DNA from: JBKHYJ01 sp046565505
GTDB lineage: Bacteria; Acidobacteriota; Blastocatellia; UBA7656
Assembly: GCA_046565505.1 (NCBI GenBank)
Contig: JBKHYJ010000049.1
Span: 24,477 to 88,476 of the forward strand
Direction: 5' to 3'
DNA length: 64,000 nucleotides
Shown: piece after piece, positions 47,743-56,153 of the stretch
Position numbering within the stretch: the first letter of the stretch is position 1
How the letters are laid out: every line of letters starts with the position of its first letter
Notes under the pieces: generated by a model
What the model saw: only the letters and a program-made list of their open reading frames with translations
Told to the model about the DNA's origin: nothing
Database searches by the model: none
Program-made: the position numbers and the translations under genes

Positions 47743-47774
47743 AAGGGCCCCGGCAGTATGACGCCGGGGCCTTT
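47743..47774 (+). terminator. intrinsic terminator after the Gly-rich gene
   Basis: GGCCCCGGC (47746-47754) pairs with GCCGGGGCC (47763-47771), extended by weaker pairs to a short T-run. Loop of eight. Confidence 0.7.
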
Positions 47775-47840
47775 CACGTCCCCCTCCGTATCGCCCCGGC
47801 CGCGGCGGCCGAATCTTTCGATTGATTGCCTGCGCCATGC

Positions 47841-47855
47841 CCCGGCTGATAGAAT
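47841..47855 (+). promoter_or_regulatory. extended -10 promoter of the methyltransferase gene
   Basis: CCCGGC, then TGA and TAGAAT at 47850-47855. TG one base before the hexamer makes an extended -10. About 85 bases upstream of the methyltransferase start. Confidence 0.45.
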
Positions 47856-47942
47856 GCGGCGGGCCTGGTCCCGCCGGGGTGAGGCGGGCCTGCCGGATTT
47901 AGAATGAGCCTGTGAGCCGGGGACTTGAAGAATCAAAGAGCC

Positions 47943-48560
47943 ATGACAAACTTAAAGGGCGACGCGGCAGGCGCCGCCCCCGCCGGGTCGAGCCGGAGGC
48001 GCATCCTTGATATCGGCTGCGGGATGAACAAAGTGCCGGGCGCTGTCGGGATGGACGTAAACCCGCGCACCGCCGCCGACGTGATTCACGACCTCGACGA
48101 CGTGCCCTACCCGTTCGCCGATGACGAATTCGACGAAGTAATAGGCAGGCATGTCATCGAGCACGTCCGCGACCCTATGGCCGTGATGGCGGAGCTTCAT
48201 CGCGTCACGCGGCATGGCGGGACCGTCCGGCTGGTCGTCCCTCACTGGACCAACCCGGACTTCGCGACCGACCTCACGCACCGCAACCACCTCAACAGCT
48301 ATTCGTTCCGCAACCTCACGGAAGACCGCGCCGTATTCCCCTTCTACACGGACGTGAGGTTCCGGCAGCGCGCGGCCCGCGTCACCGTACTGAACTTGTG
48401 GAAGCCCATAGAGTTATTTATCAACCTCGACCACCGCTTCCCGCGCCTCCGCTTCTTTCGCAAATTCTGGGAGCAGTATTTGAACGCAGTCTTGCGCGGG
48501 AAGGAAATACATTTCGAGTTGGAAGTGATTAAAGCCGGCCGGCGGGGGGCGGGCGGCTGA
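47943..48560 (+). CDS. class I SAM-dependent methyltransferase
   Basis: 205 residues from ATG 47943; TTG 47925, six codons earlier, is an alternative. Motif I is LDIGCGMNKVPG and the acidic residue after it is in VGMDVNP; DEVIGRHVIEHVRDP and GGTVRLVVPH follow, as in Methyltransf_11-type enzymes that act on small molecules or sugars. The C-terminal half (about 60 residues) is basic and aromatic. Substrate unknown. It has its own promoter and precedes gpmI by about 120 bases. Confidence 0.85.
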   Translation: MTNLKGDAAGAAPAGSSRRRILDIGCGMNKVPGAVGMDVNPRTAADVIHDLDDVPYPFADDEFDEVIGRHVIEHVRDPMAVMAELHRVTRHGGTVRLVVPHWTNPDFATDLTHRNHLNSYSFRNLTEDRAVFPFYTDVRFRQRAARVTVLNLWKPIELFINLDHRFPRLRFFRKFWEQYLNAVLRGKEIHFELEVIKAGRRGAGG

Positions 48561-48641
48561 CGGCCTGCCCCGTCGCCGCGGTGAGCGCTGCCCGGCGTCC
48601 CTGTTAACCGCCCGGCCGCGGAATCTTTGCAGGCACGGCGC

Positions 48642-48658
48642 CCCGGCCCTGATAGAAT
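48642..48658 (+). promoter_or_regulatory. extended -10 promoter of gpmI
   Basis: CCCGGC at 48642-48647, then TG at 48650-48651 and TAGAAT at 48653-48658. The predicted transcript start falls only about 15 bases before the TTG start codon, just ahead of GGAGGG, so the leader would be very short. Confidence 0.5.
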
Positions 48659-48679
48659 ACCTTCGGAGGGAAACGAGAT

Positions 48680-50269
48680 TTGGTAGACGTTAAGAAAACT
48701 CCCCTGGCCCTGATAGTGCTCGACGGCTTCGGCTACTCTGCGAGGCGCGAGGGTAACGCCATTGCGCTGGCTCGCACGCCGCACTTCGACGAATGGTTCG
48801 GGCGTTACCCGAATACGCTGATCGAAGCGTCGGGCAAAGCCGTCGGCCTGCAAGCCGGCCAGATGGGGAACAGCGAGGTCGGCCACCTCAACATAGGCGC
48901 GGGCCGCATAGTGCGAATGGACATCTCTCGCATCGATTACGCGATAGAGACCGGCGATTTCTTCCGAAACCCCGTGCTCACGCAGGCGATGGAGCACCCG
49001 AAGCTGAACGATTCGGCGCTGCACCTCTGCGGGCTGGTCTCCCACGGCGGGGTCCACTCCTGGCACGAGCACCTCTACGCCCTGCTCAGGATGGCTAAGC
49101 AGAAGAACGTCGGGCGAGTATTCGTCCACGCCTTTCTCGACGGCCGCGACACGGCGCCCGACTCGGGCGCGGGCTACGTCGCGGAGCTTGAGGCGAAGGT
49201 GAAAGAATACGGAGTCGGGCGCATCGCTTCCGTGGTAGGCCGCTACTACGCGATGGACCGCGACAAGAGGTGGGAGCGCACGCAACAGGCTTACCGCCTG
49301 TTAAGGTATGGCGAGGGCCGGCCGCGGCGTGACCCCGTGGCCGCGATTCGCGAATCTTACGCCGAGGGCGTCACGGACGAGTTCGTTAAGCCTATAGTGA
49401 TCGTAGGCGGCGACGATAAGCCTGTGGCGACGGTCGAAGACCGCGACAGCGTCATCTTTTTCAACTTCCGCTCCGACCGCGCCCGCCAGCTCACTCGCGC
49501 CTTCACCGAAGAAGAGTTCGCCGGCTTTGACCGCGGCCCGCGGCCGGGCATTCGCTTCACCTGCATGACTCAGTACGACGCCACGTTCCCGCTCCCCGTG
49601 GCCTTCGGCCCGGAACATCACGACGAGATACTCGCGGACATTTTTGCCGAGGCGGGCTTGCGTAACCTCCGCATAGCGGAGACCGAAAAGTACGCGCACG
49701 TCACGTTCTTTTTCAACGGCGGCGTCGAGACAGAGTTCCCGGGCGAAAAACGGATACTGGTCCCGTCCCCAAAGGTCGCCACCTACGACCTGAAGCCTGT
49801 CATGAGCGCGGAAGGGATCACCGACGAGGTAGTCAGGCAGATCGAGGGCGGCGAATTCGACGTGTTCATAATGAACTACGCGAACGCGGACATGGTGGGC
49901 CACACCGGCCAGCTCGCCGCCACGATCAAGGCGGTAGAGGCGGTGGACGGATGCCTCGGCCGGGTGGTCCAGGCGATTCGCTCGCGCGGCGGGGCGGTAA
50001 TCATCACCGCGGACCACGGCAACGCCGAACAGATGATCGACCCCGTGACGGGGCAGGTGTTCACCGCGCACACGACCAACCCCGTGCCGCTTATTTTGAT
50101 AGACGATTACTGCGGCAAGCTGCGCGAAGGCGGGTCGCTCAGGGACGTGGCCCCGACCATGCTCGGCCTGCTCGGGCTGCCGAAGCCGCCGCAGATGACC
50201 GGGGAAGACCTTAGGGATTTTGGATTTTCATGGCGTGAGAGCCGCTTCGCCGGGCGCGATCTTGGGTAG
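48680..50269 (+). CDS. gpmI: 2,3-bisphosphoglycerate-independent phosphoglycerate mutase
   Basis: 529 residues from TTG 48680 with GGAGGG upstream. Interconverts 3- and 2-phosphoglycerate using manganese. The phospho-serine is Ser65 in MGNSEVGHLNIG; metal ligands appear in VLDGFG, DGRDT, and ITADHGNAEQM. Length is typical. Together with eno nearby it forms a lower-glycolysis cluster, although each gene has its own probable promoter. Confidence 0.97.
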   Translation: MVDVKKTPLALIVLDGFGYSARREGNAIALARTPHFDEWFGRYPNTLIEASGKAVGLQAGQMGNSEVGHLNIGAGRIVRMDISRIDYAIETGDFFRNPVLTQAMEHPKLNDSALHLCGLVSHGGVHSWHEHLYALLRMAKQKNVGRVFVHAFLDGRDTAPDSGAGYVAELEAKVKEYGVGRIASVVGRYYAMDRDKRWERTQQAYRLLRYGEGRPRRDPVAAIRESYAEGVTDEFVKPIVIVGGDDKPVATVEDRDSVIFFNFRSDRARQLTRAFTEEEFAGFDRGPRPGIRFTCMTQYDATFPLPVAFGPEHHDEILADIFAEAGLRNLRIAETEKYAHVTFFFNGGVETEFPGEKRILVPSPKVATYDLKPVMSAEGITDEVVRQIEGGEFDVFIMNYANADMVGHTGQLAATIKAVEAVDGCLGRVVQAIRSRGGAVIITADHGNAEQMIDPVTGQVFTAHTTNPVPLILIDDYCGKLREGGSLRDVAPTMLGLLGLPKPPQMTGEDLRDFGFSWRESRFAGRDLG

Positions 50270-50301
50270 AGGGGTCAGCAACCGCTACGGAATCCGGCAA
50301 C

Positions 50302-50329
50302 CCAAAATCCAAAATCTAAAACCCAAAAT
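50302..50329 (+). repeat. A-rich heptamer tandem repeat
   Basis: Four heptamers in a row: CCAAAAT, CCAAAAT, CTAAAAC, CCAAAAT. The same heptamers occur inverted at 25290-25310. It lies between gpmI and the YchF-like gene. Confidence 0.85.
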
Positions 50330-50344
50330 CGAATGGGGTGAAGA

Positions 50345-51406
50345 ATGAAAGTAGGACTCGTAGGTTTCGCGGGGTCGGGCAAGACGACTATCTTCAACAC
50401 GCTGACGGGGCTGGCCGCGGAGGTCGGCGGCTATGGCGCGCGAGAGAAGGCTAACGTCGGCGTCATCAAGGTCCCCGACCACCGCGTCGAAAAACTCGCG
50501 GAGATTTTCAACCCGAAGAAAAAGACGCTGGCCGAGGTCAGCTTCGTAGACGTGGCCGGGCCACAGGCCGACGAGGGCGGCCGCGCGGAATCGGGCCTCG
50601 ACCCGAAGCTCGTGCAGCACATGCGAGAAGTTGACGCGCTCGTCCACGTCGTGCGCGCGTTCGATAACGCTATGCTGTCGCGGGGGGCCGACCCCGTCCG
50701 CGACATCCGCGCATTCGACGACGAGCTCGTGCTGACGGACCTGGTGCAGGTTGAGAACCGCATTCAGCGCCTAAAGAAGGAGAAGGGCAAGGAGCGGGAA
50801 GAAGAGTTGATGCACAGGCTGAAGGCCGCGCTCGAACAGGAGCGGCCGCTGCGCTACCTGGAGCTTACGGCCGAAGATTTGACCCTGATGGCGGGCTTCC
50901 GGTTCTTGAGCCTCAAGCCCCTACTGTTGTTGCTCAACGTGGACGAGACGAGCGCGGCGGCCGGCGCACCGCCGGGGGTGCTCGACGTGGCGGGCGCGAA
51001 AGGCTTGAGCGTGATAGCCATGTCCGGGAACGTCGAGATGGAGATAGCGGCGCTCAGCCCGGAAGAGCAGGTCGAATTCCTTCAGGACCTCGGGATCAAG
51101 GAGCCCGCGCGCGAGCGTTTCATCAGGGCCGCCTATGCGCTCCTCGACCTGATCAGCTTTTTGACTTCGGGCGAAGACGAATGCCGCGCCTGGTCGATCA
51201 AGCGCGGGACGACCGCGCACAAGGCGGCGGGCGTGATTCACTCGGACATCGAGCGTGGCTTCATCCGCGCGGAGGTCGTGCGCTTTGAGGACCTGGTCGC
51301 GCTCGGCAGCGAGGCGCGATGTCGCGAGCAGGGCAAGCTCCGGCTCGAAGGCAAAGAATACACCGTGCAGGACGGCGACGTGATTCACTTCCGTTTCAAT
51401 GTGTGA
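50345..51406 (+). CDS. ychF: YchF-like P-loop NTPase
   Basis: 353 residues. P-loop GFAGSGKTT (7-15), DVAGPQ as switch II, and the C-terminal TGS domain with CRAWSIKRGTTAHKAAGVIH place it with the Obg-related YchF family. Compared with typical YchF the P-loop reads GFAGSGKT where NVGKS is usual, and the segment LNVDE replaces NKxD, in line with the altered nucleotide specificity of YchF (often ATP). Slightly shorter than the usual 363. A divergent YchF paralogue is possible. Starts 76 bases after gpmI. Confidence 0.87.
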   Translation: MKVGLVGFAGSGKTTIFNTLTGLAAEVGGYGAREKANVGVIKVPDHRVEKLAEIFNPKKKTLAEVSFVDVAGPQADEGGRAESGLDPKLVQHMREVDALVHVVRAFDNAMLSRGADPVRDIRAFDDELVLTDLVQVENRIQRLKKEKGKEREEELMHRLKAALEQERPLRYLELTAEDLTLMAGFRFLSLKPLLLLLNVDETSAAAGAPPGVLDVAGAKGLSVIAMSGNVEMEIAALSPEEQVEFLQDLGIKEPARERFIRAAYALLDLISFLTSGEDECRAWSIKRGTTAHKAAGVIHSDIERGFIRAEVVRFEDLVALGSEARCREQGKLRLEGKEYTVQDGDVIHFRFNV

Positions 51407-51583
51407 GATCAGCCGCCGCCCGGCCGCACGGCGGAATAGGAATCGGGCGGCAGGCCCGTTCAAGCCCCTTCAAATCAGGACGTTTTACATTTTTGCGCGA
51501 GCGCTTGTCGTCTTTGGGGGCCGATTGCGCCACAGCCCTTCGGCGCCACGCTGGCACGAGAACTCGCCGACCATGAACAGCAG

Positions 51584-52345
51584 ATGATGAATAATGATAA
51601 TGCCACTTCCGCGCGCGACCTGCGGCAGCCTGACGATGGGGCCTTCCCCCGCGCGATCCTGTTCGACATAGACGGCACGCTGATAAAGGCGGCGCGCCGC
51701 CCGGAGTATCGCGGGCGAATGCGCGATATGCTTCTGGACGTTTTCGGGACCTGCGGTCGCATCTCCGAGGTCGATTTCGGCGGCAAGACCGACCTCGCCA
51801 TCTACCGCGAGGCGCTTGAGTGTGAGGGCGTGACGCCGGAGCTTATACGCGAGCAGTTGCCGCGCCTCGAACAGGTCATGGTCGATATGCTTTACGACCT
51901 GGCTTCGACCGGGGAGGTCTTCCGGCTCTGCCCCGGCGTGCGCGAGCTGCTCGACGCGCTTACGGACGATTCGCGATTCATTTCGAGCCTGCTCACGGGC
52001 AACGTCGAGCGGCTGGCCGAAGCGAAGCTGCGCATTGCTGGCATCTGGCATTACTTCCGCGACCGGGGGGCGTTCGGCGGCGACGCGGAAGAGCGCGACC
52101 ACCTGCCGGCCATCGCCGCCGCGAGGATCAACGAGCGCCGCGGCCGTGCGCTCGACCCGGGGCGGTTCATCATAATCGGCGACACGCCGCTGGATATAAA
52201 ATGCGCCCGTCACTTCGGCGCGCGCGTCGTAGCCGTCGCTTCAGGCCAGCACACCGTAGACCAACTGAGCCGCCTGGCACCGGACGCGACGCTCCAGGAC
52301 TTGAGCCAGACTGAAGCCTTGCTGAATTTGCTTGCCGAGATTTAG
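51584..52345 (+). CDS. HAD-family phosphatase (phosphoglycolate phosphatase-like)
   Basis: 253 residues. HAD motif I is DIDGT with nucleophile Asp28 and Asp30; motif II LLTGNV; the last motif IIGDTPLDIKCAR. A helical cap lies between motifs I and II. Resembles Gph-type phosphatases that remove phosphate from small metabolites. The substrate is not known. Weak ribosome-binding site; several ATG codons near the start make the exact N-terminus uncertain. Confidence 0.88.
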   Translation: MMNNDNATSARDLRQPDDGAFPRAILFDIDGTLIKAARRPEYRGRMRDMLLDVFGTCGRISEVDFGGKTDLAIYREALECEGVTPELIREQLPRLEQVMVDMLYDLASTGEVFRLCPGVRELLDALTDDSRFISSLLTGNVERLAEAKLRIAGIWHYFRDRGAFGGDAEERDHLPAIAAARINERRGRALDPGRFIIIGDTPLDIKCARHFGARVVAVASGQHTVDQLSRLAPDATLQDLSQTEALLNLLAEI

Positions 52346-52450
52346 GTTCGACCTCCGGGCCGCGCGGCTCGGAGAAGCCGGCCGCATATGATAAAGGGGT
52401 AAGCCCGCCGGCCGGCCCGCGCCGAGGGCCGGCATGAAAGTTCGCCGCCG

Positions 52451-53692
52451 CTAGCTTATGTCCCTTTGAAGCTCTGCCGCGTATTCTAGTTTATCGCCCG
52501 ACCTCTCCTCGCCCGCGAAAGCCAGCTTGATGAACGGCGGGGCGACCAGCGTCGTCACGACGGCCATCGCGAGGACTACGCCATAAATCGCGTCGCTCAC
52601 CGCCGACAGCGCGAGGCCTATTTGCGCGACCACTATGCCGACCTCGCCGCGCGGGATCATCCCTACGCCGACCTGAGCGGCCCTGCGTCCTCCCATCTTC
52701 AGCGCGCCGACGCCGCACCCGATCATCTTCGTCACCACGGCGAGCAGCGTTACGATCAGTGAGAGAATGATTATCTCCGATGAAAGAAAGATCGAGAGGT
52801 TGAGCTTCATCCCTATGTTCACCAGAAAGAATGGCGTGAGGAATTCCGTCAGCGCCTCCGACTGGCCGTGCAGGTCCGTGCCGTCGGTCGCCTCCGACAG
52901 CGCGACCCCCGCCAGGAACGCGCCGACGATTCCCGCTATGCCGATCAGACTCGCGACCGCCGCGAACCCGAAGCACAACACTAGCGAGAATATCAGCAGC
53001 GAATGGCCTATCCTCAAGCCTTTCATGGGCGGCGCTACCCGGTTTACGACGCGTGCGCCTAAGGTGACGGTCAGCACCGTGAAGCCGATGGCGAACAAAG
53101 CCGTGAGCGTGATGTGCGCGTAGTTCACCGCGCCGGACGCGAGGCTGCTCACTACCGCGAGCACCAGCAGCCCTATCACGTCGTCGATGACTGCCGCGGC
53201 CAGTATTACGCGGCTCGAATCCGCGCCGATCAACCCCATCCCCGATAAGACGCGCGCCGTTATGCCTACGGACGTGGCGACCATCGCCGCGCCCAGAAAA
53301 ACGGCCTCGATCCAGGAATGTCCCGGCCATAGAGTCAGCAAGCCCCAGCCCGCGACGAACGGGACTATTACCCCGAGCACGGCCACCACCGTGGCCGTCC
53401 CGCCGACCTTGAATATGTCGCTCGGGCGAGTCTCAAGCCCGACCATGAACAGCAGGAAGATGACGCCGATTTCGGCCAGGGCGTCGAAGACTTGCGTGGG
53501 CTGTACAAGGTTGAGCAAGCTCGGCCCGATTAAGATCCCTGCCAGTATCTCGCCGACCACGGCGGGTTGGCGGACACGCTCGAATAACTCGGCCATCAGT
53601 TTGGCCGCGAGCAGCGCGATGAACAGCGCGAGCAGTATTTGCCCGTGGTCGGCCGCCGAGAAGAGGAGGAGGCTGAATCCGTTCGTAGTCAA
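52451..53692 (-). CDS. CPA2-family cation:proton antiporter (Kef/NapA type)
   Basis: About 413 residues from TTG 53692, which has GGGAGA at fair spacing; in-frame sequence upstream is Arg/Ser-rich and unlike protein. About twelve membrane helices; RQPAVVGEILAGILIGPSLL and LLFMVGLETRPSDI are typical of the family. The paired acidic residues expected in the fifth helix are represented by AAVIDDVIGLLVLA. No C-terminal TrkA-N domain, so it is the short Na+/H+ (NapA-like) form. Convergent with the HAD gene. Confidence 0.9.
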   Translation of the reverse strand: MTTNGFSLLLFSAADHGQILLALFIALLAAKLMAELFERVRQPAVVGEILAGILIGPSLLNLVQPTQVFDALAEIGVIFLLFMVGLETRPSDIFKVGGTATVVAVLGVIVPFVAGWGLLTLWPGHSWIEAVFLGAAMVATSVGITARVLSGMGLIGADSSRVILAAAVIDDVIGLLVLAVVSSLASGAVNYAHITLTALFAIGFTVLTVTLGARVVNRVAPPMKGLRIGHSLLIFSLVLCFGFAAVASLIGIAGIVGAFLAGVALSEATDGTDLHGQSEALTEFLTPFFLVNIGMKLNLSIFLSSEIIILSLIVTLLAVVTKMIGCGVGALKMGGRRAAQVGVGMIPRGEVGIVVAQIGLALSAVSDAIYGVVLAMAVVTTLVAPPFIKLAFAGEERSGDKLEYAAELQRDIS

Positions 53693-53794
53693 GTCGAGTT
53701 TTCTCCCATGTGTACAGCCGTTTATACGCGTAGAAGTTGATGGCCGCCGGCCAGGACTCCATGCTGATGGATATGTCGCGGCGATGCAAGCGGC

Positions 53795-53811
53795 CCCGGC
53801 TGCTGTATAAT
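53795..53811 (+). promoter_or_regulatory. promoter of the GT9 gene
   Basis: CCCGGC at 53795-53800 and a perfect TATAAT at 53806-53811, about 100 bases before the glycosyltransferase start. Confidence 0.5.
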
Positions 53812-53911
53812 TAGAAATCGGCGGCCGCGCCGGAAGGCATGAATCGGCGGGCGATGATGATGGCCGCGTGTAGTTTCTTGACCGCCGTGGACCGGGGCAA
53901 CTATAGCAACT

Positions 53912-54916
53912 ATGTCTTACCAACCGCGCTCCATTCTCGTAGCAGACGTATCGCCGTTCGGGCAGTCGCTTTTTCTGCTGCCGGCGGTAAGGGCGCTTCG
54001 CGCCGCTCACCCGAAGACTTTTATTGCCGCCGCGGCCGCGGCCGGGACATGCGAGCTTTTAGCGGCGACCGGCCTCGCGGATGAAGCGATTGACCTCGGC
54101 GTAATCAAGGCGTCTGGTGACGGCTCTTACGCGGGCGCGCTCAAGAGGGCCGTGCGGCTCTTCAGGCGCGCGCGCCATATTCGCTTCGACCTCGTGATAG
54201 ACTTTTCGCCGCGGGTTGAGACGCAGGCGCTGTTCCGCTTCGTAGTGCGGGCGCGCACCGTCATGCCTTCGAGGATGCCTCGATTAATCGAGACGCTCAT
54301 CGGCGCGCGCGCGGGCCGTGAGCGCGGGGAGGCGGGCGACTACGAAGGCGTCCTGCGGCAGCTCGGGGTCGGCATGAGCGACGCGCGTTTCGCCATCAGG
54401 CTGCCTGACGAGGAGCACGCGCAGTTCGAGCAGTTGCTGTCGAAGCGCGGCTCGCGCGGGGGCGAGCCCATCGTGGTCCTTTACGCGGCCAATCCCGCGA
54501 GTCCGGGCGGGTGGCCCGTCGAATCATTCGGCGAAATCGCCTCTCGCCTCGCGCATAACTTCGGGGCGCGGCTGGTCGCCGCCGACGAGCCATCGGACGA
54601 GAGTTTTACGCAAGCCGTCGGCGCGCTGCTGCCGCAAACGGCCATCAAGCTGGCCGAGCCGAGCGCCCTACAGCTTGCGGCCGCAATCGCGAGGGCGAGC
54701 CTCGTCATAACAGACGAGCGCGGGCCGGCCCTCCTGGCTACGGAGATGTGCACACCCGTGATTGAAATAAGGGGCAACTCCCCGGCCCAATCTTCGTCAA
54801 AGGCCCACCGCGTCGTGCCAGGCTCATCGCGCGCGCGCGTCACCACGGATGAAGTGTACGATGTTGCCTGCGAGATGCTTCAGTGCAGCCGCAGCCCCTC
54901 TCTGTTCCAGCGTTGA
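53912..54916 (+). CDS. glycosyltransferase family 9 (heptosyltransferase-like)
   Basis: 334 residues with a GT-B fold signature: an N-terminal domain beginning SILVADVSPFGQSLFLLPAV and RFDLVIDFSP, and a C-terminal domain with PIVVLYAANPASPGGWP and VITDERGPALLATEM, the equivalent of the nucleotide-sugar-binding block of ADP-heptose:LPS heptosyltransferases. The usual GD-x-GP is DERGP here. Probably adds a sugar to lipopolysaccharide or another glycolipid at the inner membrane. Confidence 0.87.
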   Translation: MSYQPRSILVADVSPFGQSLFLLPAVRALRAAHPKTFIAAAAAAGTCELLAATGLADEAIDLGVIKASGDGSYAGALKRAVRLFRRARHIRFDLVIDFSPRVETQALFRFVVRARTVMPSRMPRLIETLIGARAGRERGEAGDYEGVLRQLGVGMSDARFAIRLPDEEHAQFEQLLSKRGSRGGEPIVVLYAANPASPGGWPVESFGEIASRLAHNFGARLVAADEPSDESFTQAVGALLPQTAIKLAEPSALQLAAAIARASLVITDERGPALLATEMCTPVIEIRGNSPAQSSSKAHRVVPGSSRARVTTDEVYDVACEMLQCSRSPSLFQR

Positions 54917-54999
54917 CCGCGGAATAGGCGCGGGCCGGCTCGTATTCAATCTCGCCTCAAAACATTAATTCGAGCTGCTCGCCTGATGGGGAATAGCTG

Positions 55000-55365
55000 A
55001 TGCGAGGGGAAAGGCCGAAGTCGTATAAGGCTTATGACTACGTTGTGAAGCGGCACATTGAGATTGCGCCGGGAAGAAAGACCCGGTGAAACTTAGCGCG
55101 CGGGACGCGCAGTCGTTCCTTTAATGATCAATTGAAGTCCGGTCTTTCTGAGCACACTGTTTGCCATATCAACTATACTCTGCGCGGCGCTCTAGATGTA
55201 GCTCTGAAATGGGGCCTGTATCTCGTAATGCCGCCACCCTCGCGGGGCCGCCGCGAATTCAGAGAAAAGAGATTCAATCACTGACCCTGATGAAGCGAAG
55301 GATATTCTTGAGGGCGATTAAGGGAGACAGGCTCTAAGCTCTATTCTCTGTCGCTCCCGCCGCCG
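55000..55365 (+). pseudogene. decayed phage-type tyrosine integrase (N-terminal half)
   Basis: Six protein blocks in changing frames line up with the core-binding domain of phage integrases: RPKSYKAYDYVVKRHIE (55012 on), VKLSARDAQSF (55086), FNDQLKSGLSEHTVCHI continuing to ALDVALKWGL (55120-55218), VSRNAATLAGPPRIQRKEI (55218), PDEAKDILEG (55286), IKGDRL-stop-ALFSV (55317). At least four frameshifts and one stop codon separate them. The catalytic C-terminal domain is missing. The 3' end overlaps the end of the next gene on the other strand. Confidence 0.85.
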
Positions 55366-56006
55366 GCCGTTATCCACCCCGTGCCATTACATGCCGCGCA
55401 GAGGCTCGAATACCGCGCCCGCTTACCGTAGGATGCCGCCAGGCCCTTCCCTTGACAGCGCGAGCACCCCGTAGCTGGCTCGCGCACGACGAGGCTGCCG
55501 CGCCCTTTGCAGACGACGCAAGAGCCTTCGGGCGTGCCGCTGTCGCCCTTACACAGCCCGCAAACCTTCAGGGCATACCCCGCCGCCCGGTGCGCCTCTT
55601 TGTTTATCCTCTCCTGCGCCGCCGCGATGAGCGATGCCCCCCTCTCAATAAGGTCGTTAGACATTGAGAGCATTTCCCGCCCCGTAAGTTCCGGCCCTAT
55701 CTGCATCGCCGCCACGGAGGAGCGCAAGGAATCGCGCAGGCGCGCCGGGGCGCTGTCGTCGAGCAGCCTTGCTATGAATTCGGCCCTCAGGTTGAGCGTC
55801 TCGACCAGGCTGCTGAGCGACTCCACCTCCGCGCGCAATTCGGATGGGTCGGATGGCCCGGCAAGCTTTTCCGTTAACGACTTCATCCCGTCTTCGATCA
55901 TAGCGAATAAAGCGTCATTCTTATCTTGCTTATCCTGAGGCTTCCTCGCCATACCTTCGTCCGGGGCCTTAAGCCCTGCCCTGTTCTGTTGCCCTCTGTA
56001 TTGCAT
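55341..56006 (-). CDS. zinc-finger protein with four CxxCxGxG-type motifs
   Basis: 221 residues from ATG 56006 (GGAGG at good spacing); ATG 55952 is an alternative. Residues 1-140 are helical (LRAEVESLSSLVETLNLRAE) with no signal peptide. The C-terminal 75 residues have CGLCKGDSG, CVVCKGRG, CSRCQGKG and CAACNGTG, a DnaJ-type double zinc centre without a J-domain. It ends within the remains of the integrase, which may mean its last codons were altered by that insertion. Like the shorter protein at 43.3 kb it sits beside lone receiver genes. Function unknown. Confidence 0.82.
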   Translation of the reverse strand: MQYRGQQNRAGLKAPDEGMARKPQDKQDKNDALFAMIEDGMKSLTEKLAGPSDPSELRAEVESLSSLVETLNLRAEFIARLLDDSAPARLRDSLRSSVAAMQIGPELTGREMLSMSNDLIERGASLIAAAQERINKEAHRAAGYALKVCGLCKGDSGTPEGSCVVCKGRGSLVVREPATGCSRCQGKGLAASYGKRARYSSLCAACNGTGWITAGGGSDRE

Positions 56007-56153
56007 CAATCCTCCATGTCCTCTTAATTAATGTTGCGCGCGAACCTCAGGGTTACTGGCCCGGCCGGGTCGCCCTGCCGCTTGACTTTGGCGCACAAAA
56101 CTCCGACACTTCCCGAAGACGCTAGTGGTAACCGGGCCAGCGGAGATGTGATC

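Noticed and set aside
55070..55095. AAAGACCCGGTGAAACTTA-like stretch resembling a 23S rRNA segment
   Set aside because: The similarity is short and gapped, and the same bases read as integrase protein (GRKTR, then VKLSA), which explains them better.
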